Assembly: GCA_018894105.1 (NCBI GenBank) | Contig: CM032117.1 | Coordinates: 45,060,501-45,124,500, forward strand | Direction: 5' to 3' | DNA from: Jacaranda mimosifolia | Lineage: Eukaryota > Streptophyta > Magnoliopsida > Lamiales > Bignoniaceae | DNA length: 64,000 nucleotides | Shown: positions 23,426 through 34,956 of the stretch, in pieces | How positions within the stretch are numbered: position 1 is the first letter of the stretch | Layout: each line of letters starts with the position of its first letter | The notes under the pieces: model-generated | Databases searched by the model: none | Told to the model about the DNA's origin: nothing | The model's input: only the letters and a program-made list of their open reading frames with translations | Translations under genes and position numbers: made by a program

Positions 23426-23917
23426 GCCAGCAATGAGCATTATAATCATAGTGAGCACTTACCGCATGCTTGTGGGGTTCCCAAAAAACCCTTTTCTCAT
23501 GAAATTACATTCCTCATAATTGTTTGCTTGATTGTGGGGTATCATTTCATTCTTTTGGAATTGTGTCCTCGACTATTTTTCCCTATTTTTGAAAAGTCGT
23601 TTTAATTTTTGGGAGGGATGGGATTCTGATCTCTTACAGCCAACTTCTAAGAGATTATGATTCAAACGAAATCTTGTAAAAATTGTGTTGTGCTTTCATC
23701 CTTATTGTATGCTATACATGATTATTTTACAGTACAAATGTTGGTTTTTCAGTTCGCTTTCGTTATTAACAACTCCAATGTACCATCAATTATGCATACA
23801 CACTCACGATTTACATATTGCAGCACATACAAGGGCACTCCTGAAAGAAATTCGAGGACGCACTTCAAGAAAAAATTGGCATTAATAATATTTTGTGATA
23901 TAATAACAAAAAAAAAA

Positions 23918-24925
23918 GTAATATAATGATAGCATAAAAAGAATACGACTATAATTTAATATTTGATAGCATTTGATTATTAAATAACAAACAAATAGTG
24001 ATATTTAATTAAAAATATCGAGATAATTGTATTTTAAAGATATTTAACTAGTGCCACTAATTTTTTTTAGAAAAATGCTACTAATATATAATTATAGTGT
24101 CATTTGAAAAAAAATCAAAAAATAATTAGTAGCACTAACTAAGTGGTGTTTTATAATGTAAAGACACACAAAAGTAATATGATGGTAGTTGAAAAAAAAA
24201 TGATGTAATAAAATATTTAGTAGCATTTAATTATTAGATCACATATAAAATAGTGACATTTTTGAAATGCTAAAAAAAATTATAATTTGAAGGCATTTAA
24301 CTAGTGCCACAAATTTTTCTCAAAAAATGTCACTCATATTTATTTATGATGTCATTTAATGGCACCAGTTTAGTGACATATTATAGTGTAATGACATATT
24401 AGAGTAATATGATGATTATTGTAGAAAAAAGTCACTATAATATAATATTAATTAGTGGCATTTAATTAGTAAATGACAAATAAAATAGTGACATTGTATT
24501 GAAAATACCAATATAAATGTACTTGCAAAGCACTTAAGTAGTGCCACTAATTTTTTTTTCCTAATAATGCCATTCATATTTATTTATGATTTCATTTGTA
24601 AAAAATACCGTAAATTATTTAATACACTAATTTAATGTTATTTTACAGTATGATGACACATTAAATTAATTTAGTGATAATCAAAAAATTTCCACTAGAA
24701 TATAGTACTTAGCACTATAAGAAAATTAGCATTTAATGGCACTAGTTTATGGGTAATTTATAATATAATAATATAAAAAAGCAATATGGTGATAGTTATA
24801 AAATAAAATCACTATAATTTAATATTTGATGGTATTTGATTATCAAATGACAAATAAAATAGTGTCATTTAATTAAAAATACTGAGATAAATATATTTCA
24901 AATATATTTAATTGTGGCTACTCTT
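23918..24925. repeat. Degenerate tandem repeat, unit about 220-260 bases
   Basis: Unit anchors RTAATATGATGRTAGTT-like recur at about 23918, 24173, 24395, 24656 (worn) and 24780. Each unit carries the ordered blocks ATAAAATAGTGACATTT, TTTAACTAGTGCCACTAATT and TATTTATGATGTCATTT. Units are diverged, so the array is old. No protein is encoded. Confidence 0.75.
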
Positions 24926-25446
24926 CGAGTGATGACTTTTCCCCAACTGACTAACTACATGTGTATGTTATCATCTTAGCATCACCACTTTTTTTTATGA
25001 TCTATTATGTGTAAAATATTAATTATAATATGGACCTTTTATGTTTAGATTCCGTTATGTCTCTTCTAATTCGACATTACTGATGAATGATTGTTATAAT
25101 AGTGGCAAACGCGCTTTCCATTTTATTCATATTGTATTTCAGTATGCATCCCATTTTTATTTTATTGTTTGTTATTGTCCTTTAAAATGATTCAACTACA
25201 ATTTCATGCAACAACGAATATAGAGTGATACCTCGTACACGTAATAAAGTTATCCATAACATTTTTTCGAGATGCTTGTTAGACTGACACTGAGGAATGG
25301 CTCTTCTTCGTCTTATGATGACATCGATAAGCATTAAAGACATTTTAATTTTAGTAGTTACATTACAACAAAATTATACAATTCGAAGCAAATATATAAA
25401 GGGATATCTTAAATTAGTCACCAACAATCATTTAAGTGGGCAATTT
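24926..25446. other. Intergenic, nothing recognised
   Basis: AT-rich spacer between the tandem repeat and the young Copia element; ends with the target-site copy AATTT (25442-25446). Confidence 0.5.
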
Positions 25447-26004
25447 TGTTATGAATTGAAGTTTTAAACCTTCAAAATTCAAATAACATTTTCAAATTTT
25501 CTCATTTAAAGGTGTAACCTACCTTTTTAATTTTGTAACATCCCCATTACTTCGTAACACCCAACAATGCATTAATTTGGTTTTATTCTCATCAATTGCA
25601 CTAGTCATCCTAAGCACTATAAATAGGTGTCCTAGAGTCTATGTAAGACACACCATTCTCTCATCTTCATGCATTCTTACTATCTAAATATTCTTCTAAT
25701 TTGATATATAAATTTTGGGCAACTAGATAAGGTCTTGTTCACCAGTCTTCTTGTGATCGTGCTCATAATAGAAGACGCCGGTTGTGACCTTTTGGGTTTT
25801 ATCTTGGGGTGGTGGTGAGCCGCCAGTACCTGCACGGAGGGGAGGCCATCACGATCTTAGGACAGCGTCAAGTGACGTGACTCCTACAGGCCAGCCGTTT
25901 ACATTTTCGTATCTATATTATTTTAAATATTTTATGGTTATTTGCATATTTGATTATATGAGTTTGGTGAAATTTGCATGAAATATTCTTTCTTATGCAC
26001 AACA
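25447..26004 (+). repeat. 5' LTR of the young Copia element
   Basis: Opens TGTTATGAATTGAAG, closes TTATGCACAACA (inverted TGTT/AACA). TATA box CTATAAATAGG at 25617-25627 drives the element. The short frame inside the LTR at 25784-25981 recurs in the 3' LTR and is not a gene. Confidence 0.95.
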
Positions 26005-26867
26005 ATCTAAGATCGTGATTTTAAAATTTCTCAACATATTATTTATCTGTTAATATTCTTCTACTTGAATTGCATTATTCTGCTACAGTACTATTCATTT
26101 AGTATATATCATATTTTGTGGCTCTTGATGGATATTGCTTGTGAATAATAGGATTTGTATAATTTAAGTGGAAAAGGAAAAAAAAAAGGAAGAAGAACAG
26201 AAAACCGGAAAACTCTCCGACAATTTTCTAATTGAACTCAGAACATAACCACATTCTGCCCTTTAATTTTGCTTGTTGAAAGTTTATTTATAAATAAAAA
26301 ATAAAAAATAATTGTTTGTGTGTTTGCTAATTTCCTGTTTACCATTACAATATTTATCTCAATTTGAATTGTATTTACTAAAGTGTTTTTTTTAAGCAAT
26401 TGATTATTGATACTTTAAAAAAAAAAAAATAGATAACTAGTTGCATAAAAGGAGAAAGAAAATTGTTACTGCTATAAGCATTTTCTAGTAGCAACTGAAA
26501 ACAAGAACTTGAATAATTTACAGATTTAAATCTGAAGTTCTATTGCTTTACTCAAAGTTATTTTGCTACAGTAATTTAATTTTAATTGCTACAGTGATTA
26601 GTTTTCAATTTCAATAATATATAACTACGTGTTTAAATACAATCCTTGAATATTTACGGCAACTTAAGTTCTTAACACTCTAATTGGAAAAGGCTTTTAT
26701 TTGTGTTTGTGTACTATTTCATTCCTTTAGAAAGTCTTATAATTTTATTAAACTGTGAATATTTATTTTGCTATCCAACAGTTAGCTTTTGTTCATCTTT
26801 GCCTTTATCAATTCTAAGTTGTTACCAAAAAAAAAAAAATAAATAAAAACAAAACGAAAAAAAAAAA

Positions 26868-27839
26868 ATGGCATCTGTTGAAGAAGCTAACATTGTTAAG
26901 CCTGAGAAGTTTAATGGACTAAATTTTAAAAGATGGCAAAACCAAATGAGATATTGGTTGACTGTTCTTGGGCTTATTTCCGCTATAGACGAAAGTGTTG
27001 AGTCAAACTCCTGGCATACCCTTGAACAAATAGATTACCATTGTCGTAATCGTATCCTTAGTGCCTTGTCGGAAAAGCTTTATGATGTCTATCACATTAC
27101 AACTAGTGCTAAAGAACTTTGGGATTCCTTAGAAGCTGAATATGGAATTGATGATGCGGGAATACAAAGATTTAATGCCTCAACTTTTACAAAATATACT
27201 ATGGTTGATGGAAAATCAATTAATGAACAAATTCATGAGCTTCAAGATTTACTAAGGCCTTTAGAGAATAGTGGGTCAAAATTTAGTGAAGATTATAAGG
27301 TCTCATGTTTAATTGATAAACTTCCACCATCTTGGTCTAGTTTTGCTAGAGGTTTAAGGCATCAACAAGGGACTTTATCCTTAACCCAAGTCTTTAAAAC
27401 ATTGAGGATAGAGGAACAACACGGGATGAATATTAAGCAAGAAGAAATGAAGGCCAAGGTCAATTTAGTAGAGGATAAAAGAAACTACAATCAAAATAAG
27501 TTCAAGCCTAGAGGTAACAAGTTTAAGAACAACAACAAGAGTTGGAGAAAAGGACGTTACCATAATCATAATACCCAGCCAAAGAATCAACACTCTAGGA
27601 ATGATAAAGGCAAAGAGAAGGGAGAAAGACCCTGTTATGTCTGTGGAAGAACCAACCATTTGGCTAAGGATTGTTATTACAAGAAGACCGAGAAGTACAC
27701 TCCTAGGCCTAATTCTAAGAGTCAACAAGGTCAAGTGAATATGTTGGTTGAAGGAGAAACCATCAATCAGGTTAGAGTATGCTCCTATAGTAAACTTTAC
27801 ATATCAAAACAACGATTGGTGGTTAGACTCAGGAGCTAA
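26868..27839 (+). CDS. Copia gag protein
   Basis: Open for 323 residues. Begins MASVEEANIVKPEKFNGLNF and continues with the UBN2-type gag domain (residues about 10-215): KRWQNQMRYWL, LWDSLEAEYG, CLIDKLPPSWSSF and LRIEEQHG. A basic Asn/Lys-rich linker follows (225-255). Then the CCHC zinc knuckle CYVCGRTNHLAKDC (residues 256-269) binds the element RNA. The ATG lies just after an A-rich tract. The last ~30 residues overlap the start of the pol frame (27748-27839) and look out of frame, because family members run straight into the protease here. So the true gag-pol was probably one frame, broken by an indel near 27740-27790, unless a programmed shift is used. Confidence 0.88.
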   Translation: MASVEEANIVKPEKFNGLNFKRWQNQMRYWLTVLGLISAIDESVESNSWHTLEQIDYHCRNRILSALSEKLYDVYHITTSAKELWDSLEAEYGIDDAGIQRFNASTFTKYTMVDGKSINEQIHELQDLLRPLENSGSKFSEDYKVSCLIDKLPPSWSSFARGLRHQQGTLSLTQVFKTLRIEEQHGMNIKQEEMKAKVNLVEDKRNYNQNKFKPRGNKFKNNNKSWRKGRYHNHNTQPKNQHSRNDKGKEKGERPCYVCGRTNHLAKDCYYKKTEKYTPRPNSKSQQGQVNMLVEGETINQVRVCSYSKLYISKQRLVVRLRS

Positions 27840-30816
27840 TATACATGTTTGTTTTGACAAATCCATGTTCAAATCCTATCAGAACTCAAGTGGAGGAAGC
27901 GTGACACTAGGGAATAATATTGCCGCACAAATACATGGAATTGGAACCGTTGACTTAAAGATGACTTCTAGAAAGACATTAACTCTTGAGGGAGTGCGGC
28001 ATGTACCAGAAGTTAGGAGAAATTTAGTTAGTGGGTCTTGTTTAGTACAAAGTGGTTACAAGTTAGTTATGGAGTCAAATAAAGTTGTAATCACCAAAAA
28101 TAATGTTTTTATTGGGAAAGGATTTATAAGTGATGGATTGTTTAAGTTAAATGTTTTTAATAATATTAATGAAACTCCCAATTTGGTTCTTAACATTGAG
28201 TCTAGTATTTTGTGGCATGAAAGGTTAGGACATGTTAGTAATAGAAAAGTGAAAAAGCTTATGGACCTAAGTCTAATACCAAAATCCAAAATAAATATGG
28301 ACCATAAATGTGAAATATGTGTACAAGCAAAACAAACAAGAAAACCCTATCAATCGGTCCACAGAAATTCAAATATCCTAGAACTTATTCATAGTGATGT
28401 ATGTGATTCAAATAGGTCACCCACTAGAGGTGGAAACAAGTATTTTGTGACATTCATAGATGATTTCTCTAAGTACTGTTACATTTATCTTATCAAGTCT
28501 AAGGATGAGGTTTTTGATAAATTTAAGATATACAAATCCGAGGTTGAGAACCAAATAGAGAAAAAGATTAAGATACTTAGGTCTGATAGAGGAGGAGAAT
28601 ACTCATCTGGGGAATTAACAAAGCTTTGTGAAGATAATGGTATTATACATGAATTCACACCTCCTTACTCACCTCAATCAAATGGTGTGGCTGAAAGGAA
28701 AAATAGAACTTTAATGGATATGGTTAATGCAATGTTGTTAAACTCTGGAGCTCATGAAAACTTGTGGGGGAAAGCTATTTTATCTACTTGTTTTATACTT
28801 AATCGTGTGGTTGTTAAAGAAAATGATAAAACTCCTTATGAATTATGGAAAAGGAGGGCTCCAAGGCTGAATTTTCTTAAAGTATGGGGGTGCTTAGCTA
28901 AAGTAGCTATACCAGAAATTAAGAGAAAGAAGATAGGTCCTAAGACTGTAGATGCCATCTTCATTGGATATGTTCAAAATAGCAGTGCAAATAGATTTTT
29001 AGTGATTAATTCTGAGATTAGTGGAATTTCTAATAATACAATTATTGAGGCTAGAGATGCAACATACTTTGAGGATATTTTTCCTTTCAAAACTCGAATT
29101 CCAAGAAAAACAAGTACATCAATAGCTGAATCTTTTAGAGGTGAATCATCCAATAATACAAGCTTAGAAAAGGAGCCAGAAAATCCTATAGAATTAAGAA
29201 GAAGTAAAAGAGCTAGGATCAAGAAAACTTTTGGAGATGATTTTATGACATTTTTAATTGAAGGAGATCCTCTAACTTATGATGAAGTAATATCCTCTAT
29301 AGATGCACCTTTTTGGAAAGAAGCTATTAATGATGAGTATAATTCTATTATTCAAAATAATACTTGGGTCTTATCTGATTTACTTCCGGGTAGTAAACCA
29401 ATAGGATGCAAGTGGATTTTTTAGAAAAAGTTAAAAGCTGATGGGTCAATAGATAAATATAAAGCAAGGCTAGTAGCAAAAGGATTTACACAACAAAAAG
29501 GCATAGATTATTTTGATACCTATTCCCCTGTAGCTGGAATCTCCGCTATTAGGACTTTATTAGCATTAGCATCTATACATAGCTTAGTAATTCATCAAAT
29601 GGATGTTAAGACTGCATTTTTAAATGGAGACTTAGATGAAGAAATTTATATGGAACAACCTGAAGGGTTTAGGGTTAAAGGACAAGAACATAAGGTGTGT
29701 AAGTTAGTGAAATCTTTATACGGTTTGAAACAAGCTCCCAAACAATGGCATGAAAAGTTTAATGAGGTCATATTAGGCTATGGATTTAAATCAAATGAAC
29801 ATGATAGATGTGTATATTGTAAAGAAGAAAATGGTGCGCATGTGATTTTATGTTTATATGTGGATGACATATTAATTTTTGGGTCTCATTTGGACATTGT
29901 TAAAGAAGTGAAAAGTTATTTATCTAATAATTTTGAAATGAAAGATTTGGGAGAAGCTCATGTAATATTAGGTATAAAGGTCAAGAAAGAAATTTTATTA
30001 GATCAATCTAGTGCTATTGAAAGGTTCTTGAGGAAATTTAACTATTATGATTGTAAGACAGTTTCTACTCCTTTTGATCCAAATGTACATTTGAATAAAA
30101 ACTTGGGTGAACCTGTGTCTTAGTTAAAATATTCTCAGATCATTGGATCATTACTGTACTTTTCTAATAGGACTAGGCCTGATATTTCTTATGCAATTGG
30201 GAAACTTAGTAGATATACACATAATCCAAGCAAAGATCATTGGAATGCTGTAGAAAGAATTCTTAAGTACCTTAGAGGAACACTAAATTATTCTTTGTGT
30301 TACAAAGATTTTCCAAGTGTAATTGAAGGATATAGTGATGCAAATTGGATCACCGATAACTCTGAAATTAAGTCTACTAGTGGATTTGTTTTTATGCTAG
30401 GTGGAGCAGCAATTACTTGGGGTTCTAAAAAGCAAACAATTATATCAAGAAGTACTATGGAAGCTGAGTTAATTACCTTAGATACAACTTGTACTATTGC
30501 TGAATGGCTAAGAGAATTTCTACTTGAAATTCCTCTAGTTAATAAACCATCACCAGCCCTCTCTATACACTGTGATTGCAAAGCTGTGATAGACCTTGTT
30601 AATCAAACACATTCTAATAAAAGGATGAATAGACACTTACAAGCAAGACATAAAAGTATAAAGTCTTTATTAAAGAGAAATGTTATATCTCTTAATTTTG
30701 TGAAATCTGAAAAGAACTTGGCAGACAATTTGACCAAAGGTCTACCCAAAAAGGGTGTATATGAATCATCGAGGGGGATGGGCTTAAGCCCACAAGGGAG
30801 TCAACTCCGGGAGTAA
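27748..30816 (+). pseudogene. Copia pol polyprotein: protease, integrase, RT, RNase H (two nonsense codons)
   Basis: One frame through the whole length except TAG at 29422-29424 and 30121-30123. Domains in order: protease box WWLDSGANIHVC (27820-27855); zinc module HERLGHVSNRKV...CEICVQAK (28216-28335); integrase core with HSDVCD, LRSDRGGEYSS and GVAERKNRTL holding the D-D-E residues (28390-28705); RT with MDVKTAFLNGDLDEEIYMEQ, YGLKQAPKQWHEKF and catalytic YVDDILIFG (29855-29885); RNase H with [15 protein letters not shown] and [18 protein letters not shown] (30330-30630). It ends [15 protein letters not shown] plus a short tail. The stops replace codons one step from AAG/CAG in conserved positions. 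No in-frame ATG is evident at the start. Confidence 0.93.
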
Positions 30817-31350
30817 CCCAACCTTTGTGAATGGAAACCCCATGAAGAAGGTTCAATGGGTAGAAACAACATGTAATGCGTGACTCGATTAGCACTGCTT
30901 TATAAGGAGAGCGTCTCATCCCCATCCCTATGGTGATAGTGCTGTATAGTGTGATGTTAGGTTGGGCACTGCCCTTAATGAGACCAAGGCAGGAATTCCG
31001 CAGGGTGTAGATCACACGTACCCTTGGAGGTTTCACCTAAATGAGAGTTGCCATGAGGCCGTGGCTATGGGTTCGGGCTAACTTTAGAGACTCTCATAAG
31101 AATCAAGATACGAGCGCATGGCCATTAATAGCGCTAACCCGCTTTGAACAAAGACTGATATCAATACCATGTGTGTGATGTATTGAAGTTTGGCAAAGGG
31201 ACCTAATTCAAGGCGTAGTCCATTATGGCTCCCTCAAATGGAAATCATCAACACTAAGTGTGGGCTCAAAGCTCAGAAGGCTCCTACACCTATTGCATGG
31301 TATTAAGTTGCCCTATTATATTTTCTTATATGTAATTTTGAAGTTTTAAA

Positions 31351-31363
31351 CCTTGTGGGGGAT
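31351..31363 (+). other. Polypurine tract of the young Copia element
   Basis: CCTTGTGGGGGAT immediately before the 3' LTR TG (31364). Confidence 0.8.
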
Positions 31364-31921
31364 TGTTATGAATTGAAGTTTTAAACCTTCAAAATTCAAA
31401 TAACATTTTCAAATTTTCTCATTTAAAGGTGTAACCTACCTTTTTAATTTTGTAACATCCCCATTACTTCGTAACACCCAACAATGCATTAATTTGGTTT
31501 TATTCTCATCAATTGCATTAGTCATCCTAAGCACTATAAATAGGTGTCCTAGAGTCTATGTAAGACACACCATTCTCTCATCTTCATGCATTCTTACTAT
31601 CCAAATATTCTTCTAATTTGATATATAAATTTTGGGCAACTAGATAAGGTCTTGTTCACCAGTCTTCTTGTGATCGTGCTCATAATAGAAGATGCCGGTT
31701 GTGACCTTTTGGGTTTTATCTTGGGGTGGTGGTGAGCCGCCAGTACCTGCACGGAGGGGAGGCCATCACGATCTTAGGACAGCGTCAAGTGACGTGACTC
31801 CTACAGGCCAGCCATTTACATTTTCGTATCTATATTATTTTAAATATTTTATGGTTATTTGCATATTTGATTATATGAGTTTGGTGAAATTTGCATGAAA
31901 TATTCTTTCTTATGCACAACA
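31364..31921 (+). repeat. 3' LTR of the young Copia element
   Basis: Same 558 bases as the 5' LTR except CACTAG/CATTAG, TATCTAA/TATCCAA, GACGCC/GATGCC and GCCGTTT/GCCATTT. Followed by target-site copy AATTT. Confidence 0.95.
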
Positions 31922-31926
31922 AATTT

Positions 31927-34900
31927 AATATTAATTGCCCTTATAAATAAACTATTTAGAAGCCTATGTATTGAGGCACATATTGAAATAGCCCACAAAT
32001 AATGGCAAAATAGCCTCTAAAGAATGAAAAAATGCCTCTATTATTTCATATAAAGACAATTTTAATTCATTTCACATAAGCCTTATTCGTCAGTTGCCTT
32101 ACACTATATTTTGTACTTAATATTATGGAGATAATTTACTTTGTTTTGAACTGCTTACTATGTACTTCACATGCATGTATTTTATGTTTATTATTTCGAA
32201 GAATGCAATTTTCAAATCGACTATCATGCTATATTATATGATATTATATTTGCAAATACCTCAAATTCAACAAGCGTCTAATCGAAAATACTCAAAATAA
32301 ATTATTAAAATGTATTAATTTACTCTTTCATGGTTTATAAATATAATAACTTATTTTAATATTTCATATAATCTAATTTAATCATCCTGAGAGAGGTTAT
32401 ACTAAATAAATGATTCGAAAATAATATCAGAAAGTATAAACTAATAAGCTAATAAAAAGATTGATACATAAGAAGAAATGTGACCACCTTCTATTTATTT
32501 GATACATTCTTCTACAAAGAAACTTATAAACCCAACTCCATTCGTAATTCCATCAATTAATTGTGTATAAAAAAAAATGAGATAATTGAGTCAATCCTCT
32601 TATTGTTCCCAGTAAAAGATGTTGTATAAAAAGCATTTATATTATAAGCATGATTACAGTGACCCAATTATTTATATATGTATATAATTCGTTTGTATTT
32701 CAATAATATTAACCAATATGAATTAAATCATCACATACATATACAATATAATCATATATTATTGTACATATTAATAATGATACACATGCTATACAGATAC
32801 ACATTAAAATTTATAATTTACAAAGACAAATTATTACAAAATCTACTGTTGTTTTAAATAATTTTATATGACGCATAACTATTTACTTTAATATGTAAAA
32901 GAAAAGAAATAAATAGTATTACATTTGCTACTAAATTATATCTAATTAATTATTTTAAATTTTTAACACATGAAACTGAAAATGAATTATGCAAATAAAT
33001 TAAAATAAATTGTCTATGTTATAATGATATTGAAAATAGATAACTCATTTCATTTATTTAAATCAATTTCTTACATATATTTATATATTCGATTAATTGG
33101 CTTAAAATCCCCAAACTCACTTTCAATTTTGTGTCCAATTCCCATTTATTTATTTATTTATTTTTGTGTTCACTCCCCATCTCAATTTTATCTTTTGGAA
33201 TCACTCCCTATTGGTTGTACAAGTACTAAAATGCCCCTCAGTTGGAATTTAAATTACAAAATGACTTAAACTTTCTTCACATTCTTGAAAATGGGTGAGA
33301 AGGCGTGGCCACGTTTTTTCTCTTTCTGTTCTTTCATCCACGACTCTCTCTCTCTCCTCCATTTCCCTCAATTTTTCTCTTTATCTAGAAATGCCCTGTA
33401 ACTGTTGGACTCCTCTCGTTTCATTTTTCTTCTTGTTGTGAGTGGTTTGTGTTTGAGGCTTGAAATAATATTTGCATTCCTGTTGTTTTCCATCTATCGA
33501 TTTTTTTTTATTTTCATCAACATCCATTAATTTCGAGAAAAGAACGATGATTTGAGAGCAAATTAGTACGAAGACAGACACAAGGCAATGTTTTCTAGCA
33601 GAAGTAGTGGTGCAATGGACTTGGCTCCATAAAGACTAATAGGCCCCAATGCCATTTCTATTGCTATTTTTGCTTGAAAAATCTTTTCTTAAATGTATAA
33701 TTGGGTAAAGTTAGGAATGTGATAAATAGGAAGATGAGATGATGTGATAAGAGAATAATTGTGAGTTATTTTCATATGAGGCCTATGAGAGGCAATTTGG
33801 CTATTTGGAACTATACATCTGTTTATTTCTTAGTTATTTATTTACTTGATTGAAACCAAGTTTAAAACTGTAGTTGTAAGTTATTTCATAATCAAGGTAA
33901 TTTCTTCTTCATTTTTTTTAATACTTTTTATCATTAATATATGCTTTATTTAGTTATTAATACTTGACTTTTGTAATGGTAGACTTAATCTAAAGTATGA
34001 TTATTCTTGAATATGTTGTCAACTAAATTTTAGATATTCTATTCAAATTATAGTCTGTTTGAAGGGTGTAAAGCATATCTAATTATTTTTTATTATTTAT
34101 CCTGAAAAACATACGATTTACTCTTTTTAGTATTGTATGATATTATTTTTAGTATAAAAATAATCCAATTCAGTGTTTATATTGGTATATGCAATATCAG
34201 AACCTTAATTATTATGCACATTGAAATATTTTTAAAACTTATTTGTGTTATTTCCTTGTTTGTAGGAATGATAAGAAGGAAATTGAAATTACATGCTCGT
34301 TGCTTTCCTCGATACTTTCCTATGGTAATAGAAGAGTTGAAACCCACAATTAGGTTCCAACACCTCCAACCAATAAAGAGAACCAATTTCATGTATATTA
34401 TATATACCAAAGTTGAACATTAGATTCAACTAAGTTGAAGCAATCTTAAGACCTTCTCAAGTACAGAGATAGTCCTCTAGTAGATCCTTTGCCTAAAGGT
34501 GTAGTTGTTGAGGTTGAGATCCACCTAATGGTGATGATGGCGAAGGTGATAGTGGGGGATAAAGATAAAAAAAAGGATGAGTATGGTTTACTATGTTTCA
34601 ACATTGATTAATGATGTGTTTGGATGTTTATTGCTTAGATGATTTTAGTATTTATATATGGATGTTGAGAATGATGTTTCAATATTTGAGCATATTGCTA
34701 CAAAAATTCTGATCAATGAGCATTGTTTAATGTATTCTAAGGCTCAATAATGATGTTCAGATGGTTATTATCTGGATGAATTTACTTTTCGTTTATGGAT
34801 ATTGAGGTGATTCTTTCAGTATTTTCTGATATTCTTATTGGACAACATTTATAATTTGTGTATGTGGATGATCATAATAGATAGTGTTTACAATTCATAG

Positions 34901-34956
34901 TATAATTTGAAATTTTATTTATATATAGATACTAGTAAAGATATATATGTTACAGG
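31927..34956. other. AT-rich intergenic region, no gene recognised
   Basis: Long AT-rich spacer with TTTA runs (about 33145) and a pyrimidine-rich, slightly GC-richer patch at 33290-33420 with CT repeats. Reading frames are short and have no recognisable protein. I see no clear terminal repeats. Confidence 0.5.

Larger units (their letters stand above)
25447..31921 (+). mobile_element. Young full-length Ty1/Copia element with 5-bp target duplication
   Basis: 6475 bases. Both LTRs are 558 bases and differ at only four positions by eye, all transitions. Flanked by AATTT on each side (25442-25446 and 31922-31926). Internal order: 0.86-kb leader, gag, protease, integrase, RT, RNase H, 0.55-kb 3' untranslated part and a polypurine tract next to the 3' LTR. 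Gag is open; pol is in a different frame and has two TAG codons, so this copy is probably not autonomous despite its recent insertion. Confidence 0.95.

Noticed and set aside
25784..25981. Frame MTFWVLSWGGGEPPVPARRG, repeated at 31692-31898
   Set aside because: It lies inside both LTRs of the young Copia element and is duplicated only because the LTR is.
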